Shown: piece by piece, positions 43,301-59,904 of the stretch | Numbering within the stretch: position 1 is the stretch's first letter | Layout of the letters: each line of letters begins with the position of its first letter | Assembly (NCBI GenBank): GCA_005281725.1 | Contig: SSBO01000002.1 | Coordinates: 1,385,266 to 1,449,265, forward strand | Direction: 5' to 3' | DNA: 64,000 nucleotides | Source of the DNA: Wuchereria bancrofti | Lineage: Eukaryota > Nematoda > Chromadorea > Rhabditida > Onchocercidae | The notes under the pieces: model-generated | Databases searched by the model: none | Told to the model about the DNA's origin: nothing | What the model saw: only the letters and a program-made list of their open reading frames with translations | Translations under genes and position numbers: made by a program

Positions 43301-44881
43301 TTTTTATAAAAAATCTGCCAGTTTTCTAAAAAAATTAATTTCCAAAATTGATATCAAAAAAGGTGAAATGAAAAACAGTTCAAATTATCTAAGAGGTCTC
43401 ATTCCTTATTCATCTTGTTACATAAGGAATTGATATGTCAACAAAACTTACTCTTTGAGCAGTTTCTGCAAATTTTCTTCACGGAGCAACAATGCCATCC
43501 TTCGCGTATCGCTCTGTAGCACAGATTGCCTTACTTCTGTATCATCGCCTTCTACTTCCTGTTCAACACTTAACATGCTGATATTAGAGGGAATCTTCAG
43601 CTGTTTCCTGAAACAAAGATATTAACATTAGATTACGCTTAGTACGGAGTACACCTAAGTAAAGTAATGTGGAAATATTCTACAAGTGTTCAGTTCTTTA
43701 CCCGTTATAGCAACGATAACTAAGTGATTGTTGTGTAATAAACAAAAGTTTCATTCTAAATCTTACGAAGAAATCATTTTCAGAAAAGTAGATTTTCCAG
43801 CTCCGTTTCGACCAACCAGACCATAATGTCTACCATAAGTTAAAACAACATCAGCGCCACATAGTAATTGCCTGAAAAATTGAGGACACCGCTGTATTTC
43901 ATTGAAAGAACAAAGAAGCACAGCAGAAATTACTGAATCTAGATGAACGAGCTTTGGATTTGGATACCAATAATCTTCTCATTTCAGAAGTTGTCAAAAA
44001 CTTACTTAGGCCCTATTGATATATCAACATTATTAAGATGTACATCCATTATACTTCCACCTCCAGAAGCATCAGATTTCCCATCACGACGACTTGTTGA
44101 CTGTGAAGCTGTAGCTACAAGATCAGCTGATCTCTTTTTTTGTATCTTTGGACCATCACCAATTTCACGTTTTGTGGCCTTTTCTAATGCCCGTGTTTCA
44201 GCCCTTTCAAGTTTCTTCCTATCTACTTGCTGCAAAACATTTCACTGTTATGATTTCCGTGATCGTTGCATTCCACTTTTGTGAAGTCAAATATGTTGTG
44301 CAACTTACTGAAGGTGTGTCTCGAGTACTAACTTTCCATATGCTTGTAACATCCTCGGAATCAAAATGTTGAGCACTTATATCAACAGTTTGCTCGAGGC
44401 GCCGTTGACCAATTTCATTTGATCGCTGAGTAAAACTTTTTCTGGAAATCCAGGTTTTGTATGTTTAAAAAAATATGTATGAAAGGTTTCGTATGTTAAT
44501 AGGATGAAAAAAAATTGTAGTTATAAGTAAATTAAAGTACTTATAATATGACCATCGCAAACGAAACTTACCCATTATGAAGCAGTAAAGCAAGCTTTTC
44601 ACACACAAGGTCAATAGCCTCATCGCTAAGCCCTTCTACAGAACTCTGTATGTGCACACCAACAGCCTCGACAACATCTTCTTTCGACAGCAAGTCATCA
44701 GCATTTTCTCTTAAAACCGCTGTAAATATAATGTATCTATTTTTATGAAACGAGTAGCTACAAAAAGAAAAGTTGATTTTTGAATTTGGCGAATGGAATG
44801 ATAAGTGATACCTTCAACGTAATCTTTTACTTCAATCGGAAGATCAGGAAAGGTTGATGTGAGATATGCCGATATCGTCAT
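40395..44881 (-). CDS. abcf-3: ABC-F ATPase, ABCF3/GCN20 type
   Basis: Cytosolic ribosome-associated ATPase. Yeast GCN20 works with GCN1 to activate GCN2, and C. elegans ABCF-3 is linked to translation control and germline apoptosis. Seventeen exons in phase: 44881-44812, 44719-44572, 44441-44309, 44229-44006, 43871-43767, 43607-43452, 43260-43105, 42977-42921, 42846-42768, 42495-42335, 42201-42085, 41888-41784, 41538-41466, 41349-41169, 41061-40929, 40775-40688, 40541-40395, about 710 residues, matching human ABCF3 (709). ABC1: Walker [10 protein letters not shown], signature FSGGW, Walker [11 protein letters not shown]-loop SHDRN. The linker follows in exon 11. ABC2: [30 protein letters not shown]. 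No membrane segments, as expected for ABC-F. Both ATPase sites look intact. A TTTCAG acceptor on the minus strand at 44951 precedes the ATG by about 70 bases and may receive a spliced leader. Confidence 0.96.
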
Positions 44882-45773
44882 TTGACATTGATTAATTGTT
44901 GATGAAAAACTCGAACCCAAACCAAATCAGGAAATTAAAAATTAGTATTGCTGAAATTTCAATTCTAAAGTACCTTTCTGAACTGATTAGTTATTTTATT
45001 GAAAACTTCAATTTCTCGAATGCGAAAAAGACCAACACCGAAAAATTGAATAATAAAGTGAGTGAGTCAGAAGGATATGTCTATGAAATGTCCTTTTCTA
45101 CGTGGAAAAGACCAGTAGATCAGTTCCAAATTTCTTACAGAACTGCTCAAAACTCAAATGGCTGGTTTATGAATAACACTGATGAAGGAAGCACTGTTAG
45201 CAAGGGTACGAGATTACATAGAAAAGTGATACGTACTAAATAGCTCTATAATAAGAGTAAACCTGGAATTAAGCTTGGGAGAAGGAGGAAGTAATACGAT
45301 GCGTCACTGCTAAATATTTCTGCCGATACTTCGTCGATAAGCCGATCAGTCATGCAGTGCAATGCTTCTCGTAATCCGACCTGGAAATTTCCATCATGCA
45401 ACGATTAAGCAGAAAATTAAAGATTAGTAAGAGTGGGAATTAGCTCGGGTTATCAGGTAATGGTGCAAAGAGACCAAGAAAAGCTAAGAAATCCGCTTTT
45501 TAACCGACCACAATGCTGTACCCACCTGCTACTGACCCCTCAGTTCATGTTACCCACCCGACACTTGAAGGAATCAGATTTTGAGCTATTAAATGTGGTA
45601 GTGATTTCTTGTGTTCTGACACTATTCTCTGACTTATTGATCGCTTGGTGGTCATTGCGGATCCATAGGGGAAGTTGGGTGTTGTCCTGTTGTTCGGGTA
45701 TGGTTGAGTTGATGCGTGAGGGGTTTACGTGGGGTAGGTACGTGGGGTAGATTTAAGGTGGGATACTTGCAGG
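44882..45773. promoter_or_regulatory. Upstream region between abcf-3 and the DBHS gene
   Basis: About 0.9 kb between divergent genes. It contains the two minus-strand exon candidates at 45147-45380 and a GTACGTGGGGTAG-rich stretch at 45720-45750. A CTTGCAG acceptor at 45766-45772 sits 1 base before the DBHS ATG, a likely spliced-leader site. Confidence 0.5.
45147..45380 (-). CDS. Two exons of an unidentified small protein (partial)
   Basis: Minus-strand exon 45380-45263 (TTTCCAG acceptor, GTTTAC donor, 118 bases) and exon 45193-45147 (GCTAACAG acceptor, stop TGA at 45149-45147) join in phase: 118 + 47 bases, 54 codons plus stop. The product starts VGLREALHCMTDRLIDEVS and ends VLFINQPFEF. If the first acceptor takes a spliced leader, an internal Met would give a protein of about 45 residues; otherwise a 5' exon is missing. 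It lies about 200 bases upstream of the possible trans-splice site of abcf-3 on the same strand, so it could be the first gene of an operon or a 5' part of that transcript. I do not recognise it. Confidence 0.35.
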
Positions 45774-48700
45774 ATGAGTGATCGAGGACGTAACGATGGT
45801 GATATAAAGCGGAACAGTGTGAGCAGTGGGAGACCAGGAAGTGGCAGCAATGCAAGTCCACGTAATGCCATTAAGGAGGAGCGGGTAGAGAGGAACGAGC
45901 GTGATCGTACTGGCAGAACATCTTCCAACGAAAGGTTTTTTTTTTCCTTTTTTGATTCAATGCCGAGTGTATTTGACCTATTGTGTTCATACTTACGTAA
46001 CTGTGTTTGATACGCACTTTGCGTGAAGGTTTAGTAAAATCCATGTGAAAGCGTAATAGAACTGAATTTGTGACACATACGTTCAAATGATAGCTGAGTG
46101 GATGGAAATACATTTTTGTTTCCACATGCTATATCATTTGTATGCCTCTTCTGACTGCACGATGAATCAACCTATTAGTTCTCATAGTTTCTGGGTACCT
46201 CAGGACAGAATAATGGATTCCAAAACTCCCGGTGCAAAGCATGTGAGAGATCTTAATAAGAACACATTTACCATATAAACTCGTATCTTCACTTTTTTCC
46301 TCTTCATTTCATGTTATCATTTGCTTATCCTTAGATCTGTTCCTACCACTGCTAAAAAAGATCTCGATGGTGATTTATTGGTATCCAAAACAGATTTTAA
46401 TGACAGTAGTGTTCAGGCATCATCACCGATCAAGCGAATACCAATATAGCAATTCGTCGAGTAATATGGGAGGTCCATCTGGTGGACAACCGAATCGTGG
46501 GATGGGAATGGGACCAGGTGGTGGAGGTGGTGGTGGTGGTGGTGGTCGAGGACCAATGAATATGATGTCTTCGATGAATGTTCTTTCTGGGCAAGCGTTC
46601 AGTGAAACCGATCTGATGAGTGATTTGCCAAAAAAGAAGTTCACTGGTCGATGCCGTTTATTTGTTGGTAATTTGCCAAATGATTTGAAAGAGCAAGAGC
46701 TGAAGGAACTCTTCGCACCTCATGGTGACATCGCAGAATGCTATTTGAGTGGCAAAGGATTTGCATTTTTACGACTGGTTAGTTCTGACTTGTCATCATC
46801 ATCGCTTCTGGTTTTAACGTTATATCTTCATTTCATTTCCTATGTACAAATCATATTGTATATCTTCTAAACTTATTTCAGGATACACGAGCTCATGCAG
46901 AAAGTGCTAAAGAAGCTATTGACGGCAAAATAATACATGGTCGTCCAGTTCGTGTACGATTTGCAGTCCATGGTGCAGCGTTGAGAGTAAAGGAACTTTC
47001 ACCAACTGTATCGAACGAAATGCTTTATCATGCGTTTTCGGCATTTGGTGAAGTAGAACGAGCAGTTCATATAGTTGATGAAAAGGGCAAACCAACCGGG
47101 GAAGGGATTGTGGAATTCGAGCGTAAGCCATCAGCTAATGAGGCACTTCATCAGATACGAGAAAAAGTGTTCTTGTTAACAGCGTAAGTTTCTCTCTATT
47201 TATATATTCAGGTAATTGGTGCAGTAGTATTCCGAAATTAAAGGTAAACAAAGCATTTTCTCGAACTGTTGTAAGTGCTTCACGGTTTTGATATCGTTTA
47301 ATATCGTCGACTCAAGTAGCCGGAAGAAGGTTTCGAAATTATATATTTCTGGTTTGGAAAAATATCTACATTGCAGAAGCCCGAAACCATTAGTTGTTGA
47401 GATGTTGGAACCACGCGATGAAGACGATGGCCTCGCTGAACGCATGATACAACGCAGTGCAATGCTTCAAAAGTACTCTTTCTCATTTCTTAGTTTCGTT
47501 TTAGAACAAAAGCAATCAGTTTCTGTAACTAATTAAACTGTTTGATTATTTCGACGTTTAACAGTAATGGTTTTGCTCGGATTCATGAAGATATGCATAT
47601 ATGTGGCTTTCTTGATTCCTTACCATGCATCCAGTAATTTCCAGAAGACATAAATCATTTCAATTTGTTTGTAATAAACAGACAGTGAATCGCACTCTTG
47701 TTTCTTTCCGGTCGTAAGACGGCAGTTGGACTTGGACTTTGCATTGTTTATAAATTGTGAAATTGGACTTTGTGTGCATGCGGCAGAAATTGTTATGGAA
47801 ACGACTAGACAATAAATAATATTGCGGGATTTGGTATTATTCTATTAAGTACGCTGTTATGCTTAGTCTTAATTGACTAATCTACATAGGACTGAACATT
47901 TATTCGTTTAATTGGAATTTGCGAAGCATGACTTAAGCTAAAACTGATATATGGTTCTCTTGAATAAGTTTGAATATATACTTCATCTGCTTTGGTTCTG
48001 GGTCTTTTTTTTTTCAAGTGAAAAGACTAAGCAAGCCACAGTTATGCATATCTTCATTTTAGAGCAACCATGTTGAGTCCTGATTGAAAGGCATAAATTC
48101 ACCAAGGTTATATCCTCCCATTCGAGCCCATTGTTATTACTGTTTTCAAAAAACGGTAACGGAAGTTGTGATTTAAAAAAATAGTGGAGCAAGCCAGATT
48201 ATCCGATGGATGATATTTACTCCGAAATGATTTTATAAATTATTTTCTATATTCAAAGTTTTCCAGTAATTGATTAGTGTAGAGGACTATTCTTTTTCTG
48301 GAGAAAAGCTAGAGGTGTATGGGTTTTTTAGAAACTGTACGCTCAGGAGAAATTGTTTATTTTTTATTGTTTTAACTACCCTGTTCATAGTTTGGTCTTA
48401 TTTTTTAGAAATAATTTTCCATTTTTTCAAGAAATTTTGGAAATCTTGAGTTCGTTATAAAATATTTCTTGATATGGGTTTCTGCTTTCACTAACAGCTT
48501 AACAAGTAGATAAATTTAAGAAATGTGTAGACGACTGGTATCCTCCCCCGAAGATCTGATGCTGAACCGTGTCTAGCGTGCAGTTACGCTTCGATTAGCA
48601 GCACTGCATGGAATATCCAGAAAACTAGTAATTTATTACCTAACGATCACATTGATTTCAAATGGATTGTTCCCATCCATAAATTTAAGCAACGAATGGA

Positions 48701-51700
48701 GCTATTGAAATTGAGCTAGCTTTACCTCTGTCAAGAGTTTGTAAAAGAGTGCAATTTCAGTTTATTTTAATATTATGCGAAACAAACATTGTTTTGTAAT
48801 ATTTTGAGAAATATGTTTAGGTTTCCTCAAAGCTGAAGGTTTTTTTGACATTCATTGGTACTCTACAATAGATACTTTTTGCATATTCAGTGCATCAAGC
48901 AAAGGCATGGTGTAGAGAAAATAAGAATGTTCTGGTAACTTCACTGTTTCCATTTTGTTGGAAAGGAAGAAAAACTTTCCATTGCTTGGTAACTTCCCAT
49001 CACTCCTCACGGCTGATTTTCAAGTGGAAATTTCTAGAACGATTTGGTTTCTGTTAAACTTTTACTGAGCATACGTTTTTGCATTAACCTTTATCTCTTT
49101 CTCCAATTGATCTGTAGTGGCAGCGCGTATCAATCGGTTTGTCGTATTATTGAGAAATAACTATATGAATTTTGTTTATGGCTACTTATCTCGTCGAAAT
49201 GAATTAAATCAAAGTGTGGTTTTGCCCGCTGTCAGGTGGTGGTTGTTAGGTTGCTCGCGCGGTGATACTTTTAACAGTTATGACTGTTCTTGGAAAACGT
49301 TTGCAATGTTTGTTTACATTATATAATGCAGTGGTGTAGGAAATTTTTTCATTGTTTTAATATGGTTATTTCAGGCTTCACAATGATGTTTGAACCCCTT
49401 AATTTCAGTTATTAGCGAATTATCAAAATTGTTTTCACACTTTGTGACGGGGCGAAGGAGTGTGGTTCGATTGTGTCTGAGTGGTGTGTGTAATGTAAAG
49501 GAAGAATAAAATATTATCAAGGTGGTGGGAGGAAAATGGGGTACAGCTATGACAAATTAGTTTTTCTTAAGTGGATCGGACGGTTCGAATTTTACAGAAC
49601 CTTGAAATTGCATTATGTCTTAATATACGCATTTCTGAAGTTCATCGCTTTGACATAGCTATATCCAGTAGCTGATAGTAAATAAAACTGGATGTTTCGG
49701 ATAAGAACCGTAGTGGGGATATATTTTGGCTATTGCGTGATACAGAAATTAGATAGCTGCAGAAATTGTGGAGTGTGTTGCTTAAGGTGTTTCTCATGAG
49801 ACCATGCTCAATTTTTTGTAGATTTTTATCTATCCCTAATACTTAATAAATTGTAAAATCTCTGCTGCCCATAAAGCCAACATGATCATAATGTGGTATA
49901 AAAGGGTAGTGCCGCGTAAGTTAAAGTACTACCAGGAAAGTGCCATACGGCGATCATTGTTATCGTTGTTTATTGGCTTTAATTGAACGTATGACTATTT
50001 TGTGAGTTAGGTAGTATCTGGTAAAAAGATAGAGGTGCGTTGTGAATAATATAGCAATGTTGCGAAAAGTGAATATGTGTAGCGCAAGTGTTACTATGTA
50101 GGGAACGAGAAGTGGGCCCACGATTTCCACCGGCAAACAGCTTCGAATACGTATTCGGGTTAAAATGGAAGGAGCTATATGAGGTGGAAAGACAGCGTAG
50201 AGCTCAATTGGAAGAAGAGCTCAAGGAAGCTCGTAGACGCTTGGAAGCTGATATGGATCTCGCTTACCAGGATTATCAAACTCAGTTGCTCCGTGAAGGC
50301 AAGGTTTTTACACTCTTTCACTTTTCGCTCTCACTGTAAAGTACCTTCTTTACAGCGTTGTATTCCTTTTACATCAATGTGGAAGATTGTTGTTTTAGTT
50401 GGAACATCCTTCAAGTTATTTTTCATCAACTTTCTGTTTTGAACTTGGTTTTTCTTTCCTTTTAGTTCAGTTTAAATAGGGTCTTTGCTGTTTTTAAAAA
50501 TATTTCAAGAATGTGATGTGGAGTCGGTTTTGGACAACCATCTTAATACTAAGTGTTATTTTTTACAAGAAATTCGAAAGTGGAATACTAATTTTTGATT
50601 ATGCGGACATCATTTTATTCTGCTGTATCTAATGTCCAGGGCTTTTTATTGTCCGAAATATCCTATATACAAAGTCCATTCATTCTTAACTACATCGTTA
50701 AACAGATAACTGCTGAAGAGGAAGCGCTATAAATCTTTTCGTCTTCCGTTCTGCTTCTATTTCGTTTTTTTTAAAAGGTGTTTAAGATAAAGGCTAACAG
50801 TTTATTCAGCAACAATAATATTTCACGTTTGTTTATCGAAGCTCATGCTGACGTTGTGGTCTACTTTATTGTAGTTATAGATGTCATAGTCCTGTTGCAT
50901 AGAAAAGTAACTTAGAAGTTTATTTTCGCACTCTTGAAGTTCCTTGCAAATGCCTAGGGAAAAACTGATGTTTTGAAGTGGTCGTTCAGTGACCATTCAA
51001 AATAAATATTCAAATGTTGACGTGGTTGCACCACGTTGATTGTATTTAATAATTGCGATTGAGCTGCAAGGCTCTTCATCTGTGTCTGTAAATCGCTAAG
51101 GCAGAAGAGTTATACCTACTTAAAATCATTGGGCTATGTTAGAATTTTTTCCTTTTTAACATTTAGTTTAAGCCGTGATTTCAGTTGACGTTTATATCAT
51201 TTCGAATTTCTATTCCTCCCTTCCCACTTCATTGGTCAATATTATGGAGTAATCACTATGCATTCATGGTTGATACAATTTGAAATTGTGTGCGATATGC
51301 CATCACCTTTGTATTATCTTCTTGGTTGCCCTAATGATAGCGTTTGCGTGATATTAATTTTTTTATCAATTCGAAATTTTTGTTTTGAAGAACAGGGTTG
51401 TGATTACTATACAACGTATTTATGTCTACGAAAGGGGGTACGTATAAACTAGTACCAGACTGTTTCACTACAGCGTACTTCTAACCGTTTCATTTAACTT
51501 ACTTTGTTCCTGTGTTTTGTTTATGGATTATTTTTATGCCCAGAATCTAACTGTGTATGAAGGTGTTGCTAAAATAATATAATTAACTAAGCAAAATAAT
51601 TTAGCTGTTACGTAATTCTTCCTTATCATATGTCCACTCTTATTTCATAAGGAATTTTTTAAATGAAATTCAAAACTGATAGCCTGAATTTTCGTTGTGT

Positions 51701-53115
51701 AGACTGATTTATTATAGATCTCGCACGTCGTCAGCAGGAGCTTGAACGATTAGAAGCTGCAAAGCGTGAACGTATGGCGCAGGTAGCGGCACGTCGTGGT
51801 GAAATGCCTACCTTGCTTGGTAATTTAACTGGTGGACCATCTGGTCCACAAGGTATGGCAAATGGCCCGGGTGGAATGTCTGGTGGGCCACCACCACGTG
51901 AATTTTTCGTTACTGGTTCCGGTGGAGGAGGTTCGCACTCACAACACAGTAATTTTATTTCCGTCATTTATTTTATTTCTTGTTGTTTATGTCATTTTTT
52001 AATTGTCTAATGATTTTATATTAGCTACAGAATTTTCATAGCTTTGTCCCTGGAAAAATAAATACACATAGTTTTGTTTCTTATTCTGGTCCATAAAAAT
52101 CTTTGCACTTGTGATCAGGATTTCTTATACTGTGTGGAGTGTTTTGTGAAGAAAGTATTATGTTTTGAAGGAAAGTGTTTGCTCTAATAGAATTTAGTTC
52201 AAAGTTCTTTTAGGAGGGCCATTTAACTCAAGTGGACAAGGTGGACCTGAGGGACCAAGAGGACAAGAAATGATGGGTCGAGGTCCACCTGATATGCAGC
52301 GCGGTGGGCCACCACAAATGGACAATCCAGGAAGGGGACCACCCTTCCAGCAAGGCGGACCTGTTAATCAAGGAGGCGGTCCCGGTAAATTTTTTTCTCG
52401 GTATCCTTCGAAAATGATGTTAAAATCACTTTATTTTGTTGTGCCGAAAAACTCTTTCAGTAGGACAAATTATGTGCGTTTAATAAAGTTTATTCCATGT
52501 AATTTTTTCTTTTGAAATGAGATGGAACTTTTTAACTGAAAAGGTTTGTTGTTCAATAATTTCTGCAAGCGCAGACTGTTGTGCCTTGTATTCATTGCAG
52601 CGATCCGTTATTTTGAAATTTTATAGATCCGACTCTTGTACAAGGCGTTCAGAAACTATTACAAATATTTCGTGCTGATGCACCAAGACCTGGTGGGCCA
52701 CAGCAGGGAGTGGTATGTCATTTTAAATTTTTGTATGTTTATAGTGCTAGTTAATCGGTGCTAATTTGCTTGAAATCGTTTTGGTAAATTAGTATACTTT
52801 TTATATTACAGATCCAACTCCTGTTTAGTTCACGTTATTGCTGTAAAAATGCATATAGAGTGCATGTAATTTGTAATGATCTTGCGCCTTTGATGTTTTC
52901 CATACTAATGGAACTTCACCATATATTGTTCATATTATTAATACTTGCAGCCACCTTCGTTCGGTACTCCAGGCGGTCCTGGACCTGGAGGTTTTCGAGG
53001 ACCGGGACCGATGGGGCCAGGGAATTTTGGGATGCAAAGTGGACCACCAGGAGGTTTCCATCGTGGACCACCAATGGGTGGCGATTTCCCAGCTGAGAAG
53101 CGAATTCGACGATAA
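45774..53115 (+). CDS. nono-1: DBHS-family RNA-binding protein (NONO/PSPC1/SFPQ type)
   Basis: Nuclear RNA/DNA-binding scaffold of the paraspeckle family. Nine exons in phase: 45774-45934, 46417-46777, 46882-47183, 47377-47472, 50102-50298, 51718-51948, 52214-52384, 52627-52712, 52951-53115 (TAA), about 589 residues. An N-terminal low-complexity region includes a run of about 11 Gly (46514-46546). RRM1 has CRLFVGNLP and GKGFAFLRL, RRM2 starts ALRVKELSP. The NOPS segment follows (KPLVVEMLEPRDEDDGL, FEYVFGLKWKELYEVE), then the charged coiled coil (RRAQLEEELKEARRRLE, REDLARRQQELERLE). A long Gly/Pro/Arg/Gln tail ends in EKRIRR, a likely nuclear signal. The domain order is exactly DBHS. The intron after 50298 uses a GC donor (GAAG|GCAAGG), the only choice that keeps phase with ATCTCGC at 51718. 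Introns 4 (2.6 kb) and 5 (1.4 kb) are unusually long for this window. An alternative acceptor for exon 2 is listed separately. Confidence 0.94.
46335..46449 (+). other. Alternative 3' splice site of DBHS exon 2 leading to a premature stop
   Basis: A TATCCTTAG acceptor at 46334, 82 bases upstream of the productive one (46416), accepts exon 1 in phase. It yields 37 protein-like codons (starting SVPTTAKKDLDGD, ending SPIKRIPI) before TAG at 46447-46449, ahead of both RRMs. Using 46417 instead keeps the frame into the RRMs. The transcript using 46335 would encode only a truncated N-terminus and is a possible decay target. Confidence 0.5.
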
Positions 53116-53928
53116 GCCAAATTGCATACTGTTTTGTTTTTCTGTTCTACTTTTAGCAGTGTTACATTACCAAATTTCCGTATGTGTTTTGTTGATTTTT
53201 TCGCGTGATTTTTTCATATAATTGTGAAAAAGAGAAACAATGAATTTATACTGTAATAGATGGTTACACTGCTTTGATGTAAAAACGCATGTCGCGTTTA
53301 CAGATGTATTTGAAGTATTTTTTTCTTTCTTTTTCCTTTTTCAATCTCCAACGTTCAGAGCAGTAAGTTTGAAGGCATGTTTGTGTGCTTTTTTATCAGT
53401 TGCACTGTTATTCATGTATTGTGCTCTTTAATATTAATGATATTTATTTGTAAGAAGTAAAATAAGCCTTTGTCTGTTAGTAATTACAAGTATTTCTGGA
53501 CCAGCTTACTTTTGGTTCGTGGTAAATTTGTTTTTTTGAACGGGTAGTGATTGCCTGTTTCTATGATTATCTGAAGGTAACATAATCCATATGAAACAAC
53601 TGCTGATCATTCAAGTTTGTGTAAGTACAAATTGTTTAATTTCCTGAATCAGAAAGTTGAGTGCGATTTTGGTAGGCGCTGATAAAGTAAAATGTTGGAA
53701 TGAATGTATGATGATGGTATAGTAAAATAAATTATTGGCTGCCGAGCTTGATTGGTGGGGTGGTTACGGTCGAAATTTTTGGAGTAGGAGTGTATTTGTT
53801 TAAGAAATTATGGAGATTAACGTTCCCTTCTTAAGCCTTAAGTTAGTACAAGTAATTGTCAAGACTGAGTGAGGATGTTGCAGCTGGAGTAGATTTATAA
53901 CTGGAATTGGGTGAATGATGGAGTGACT
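53116..53928. other. Intergenic region between DBHS gene and DHX35
   Basis: About 0.8 kb, both flanking genes on plus. AATAAA-like signals occur near 53725-53732. No gene seen. Confidence 0.5.
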
Positions 53929-59632
<5,704 letters not shown>

Positions 59633-59667
59633 TTAGTAGCTTATATTTGTTTGTTTCGAGAATGTTT

Positions 59668-59673
59668 AATAAA
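59668..59673 (+). terminator. Polyadenylation signal AATAAA of DHX35
   Basis: Canonical hexamer 36 bases downstream of the DHX35 stop codon and about 230 bases before the likely CDK5RAP1 start. Confidence 0.6.
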
Positions 59674-59904
59674 ATCTTTTCAAATATAATTTTGTGTGAC
59701 CAGAGATCAGTTTTATATACATCAAAACGTATTCCAAACATTATTTGTAAAATCTTAATAGCTATATACGACCATACTCTTTTTTATTCGACATGCTTAC
59801 TAGCTGGTCTGTATAGATACGGTAAGCTTTCGTTTAAAGTAAATAACAGGCAATCTGAAGAGTTGTGCAGTTTGCAGACTTATGGTCACATAGCAGTATT
59901 CTGT

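Noticed and set aside
49117..49326. 69-codon plus-strand open frame in the long DBHS intron
   Set aside because: No domain, no flanking splice pair in compatible phase, and coding potential is unconvincing.
51731..51967. Proline-rich minus-strand frame opposite the DBHS exons (also 46423-46644 and 52938-53120)
   Set aside because: Mirror of the Gly/Pro-rich coding strand; no independent evidence.
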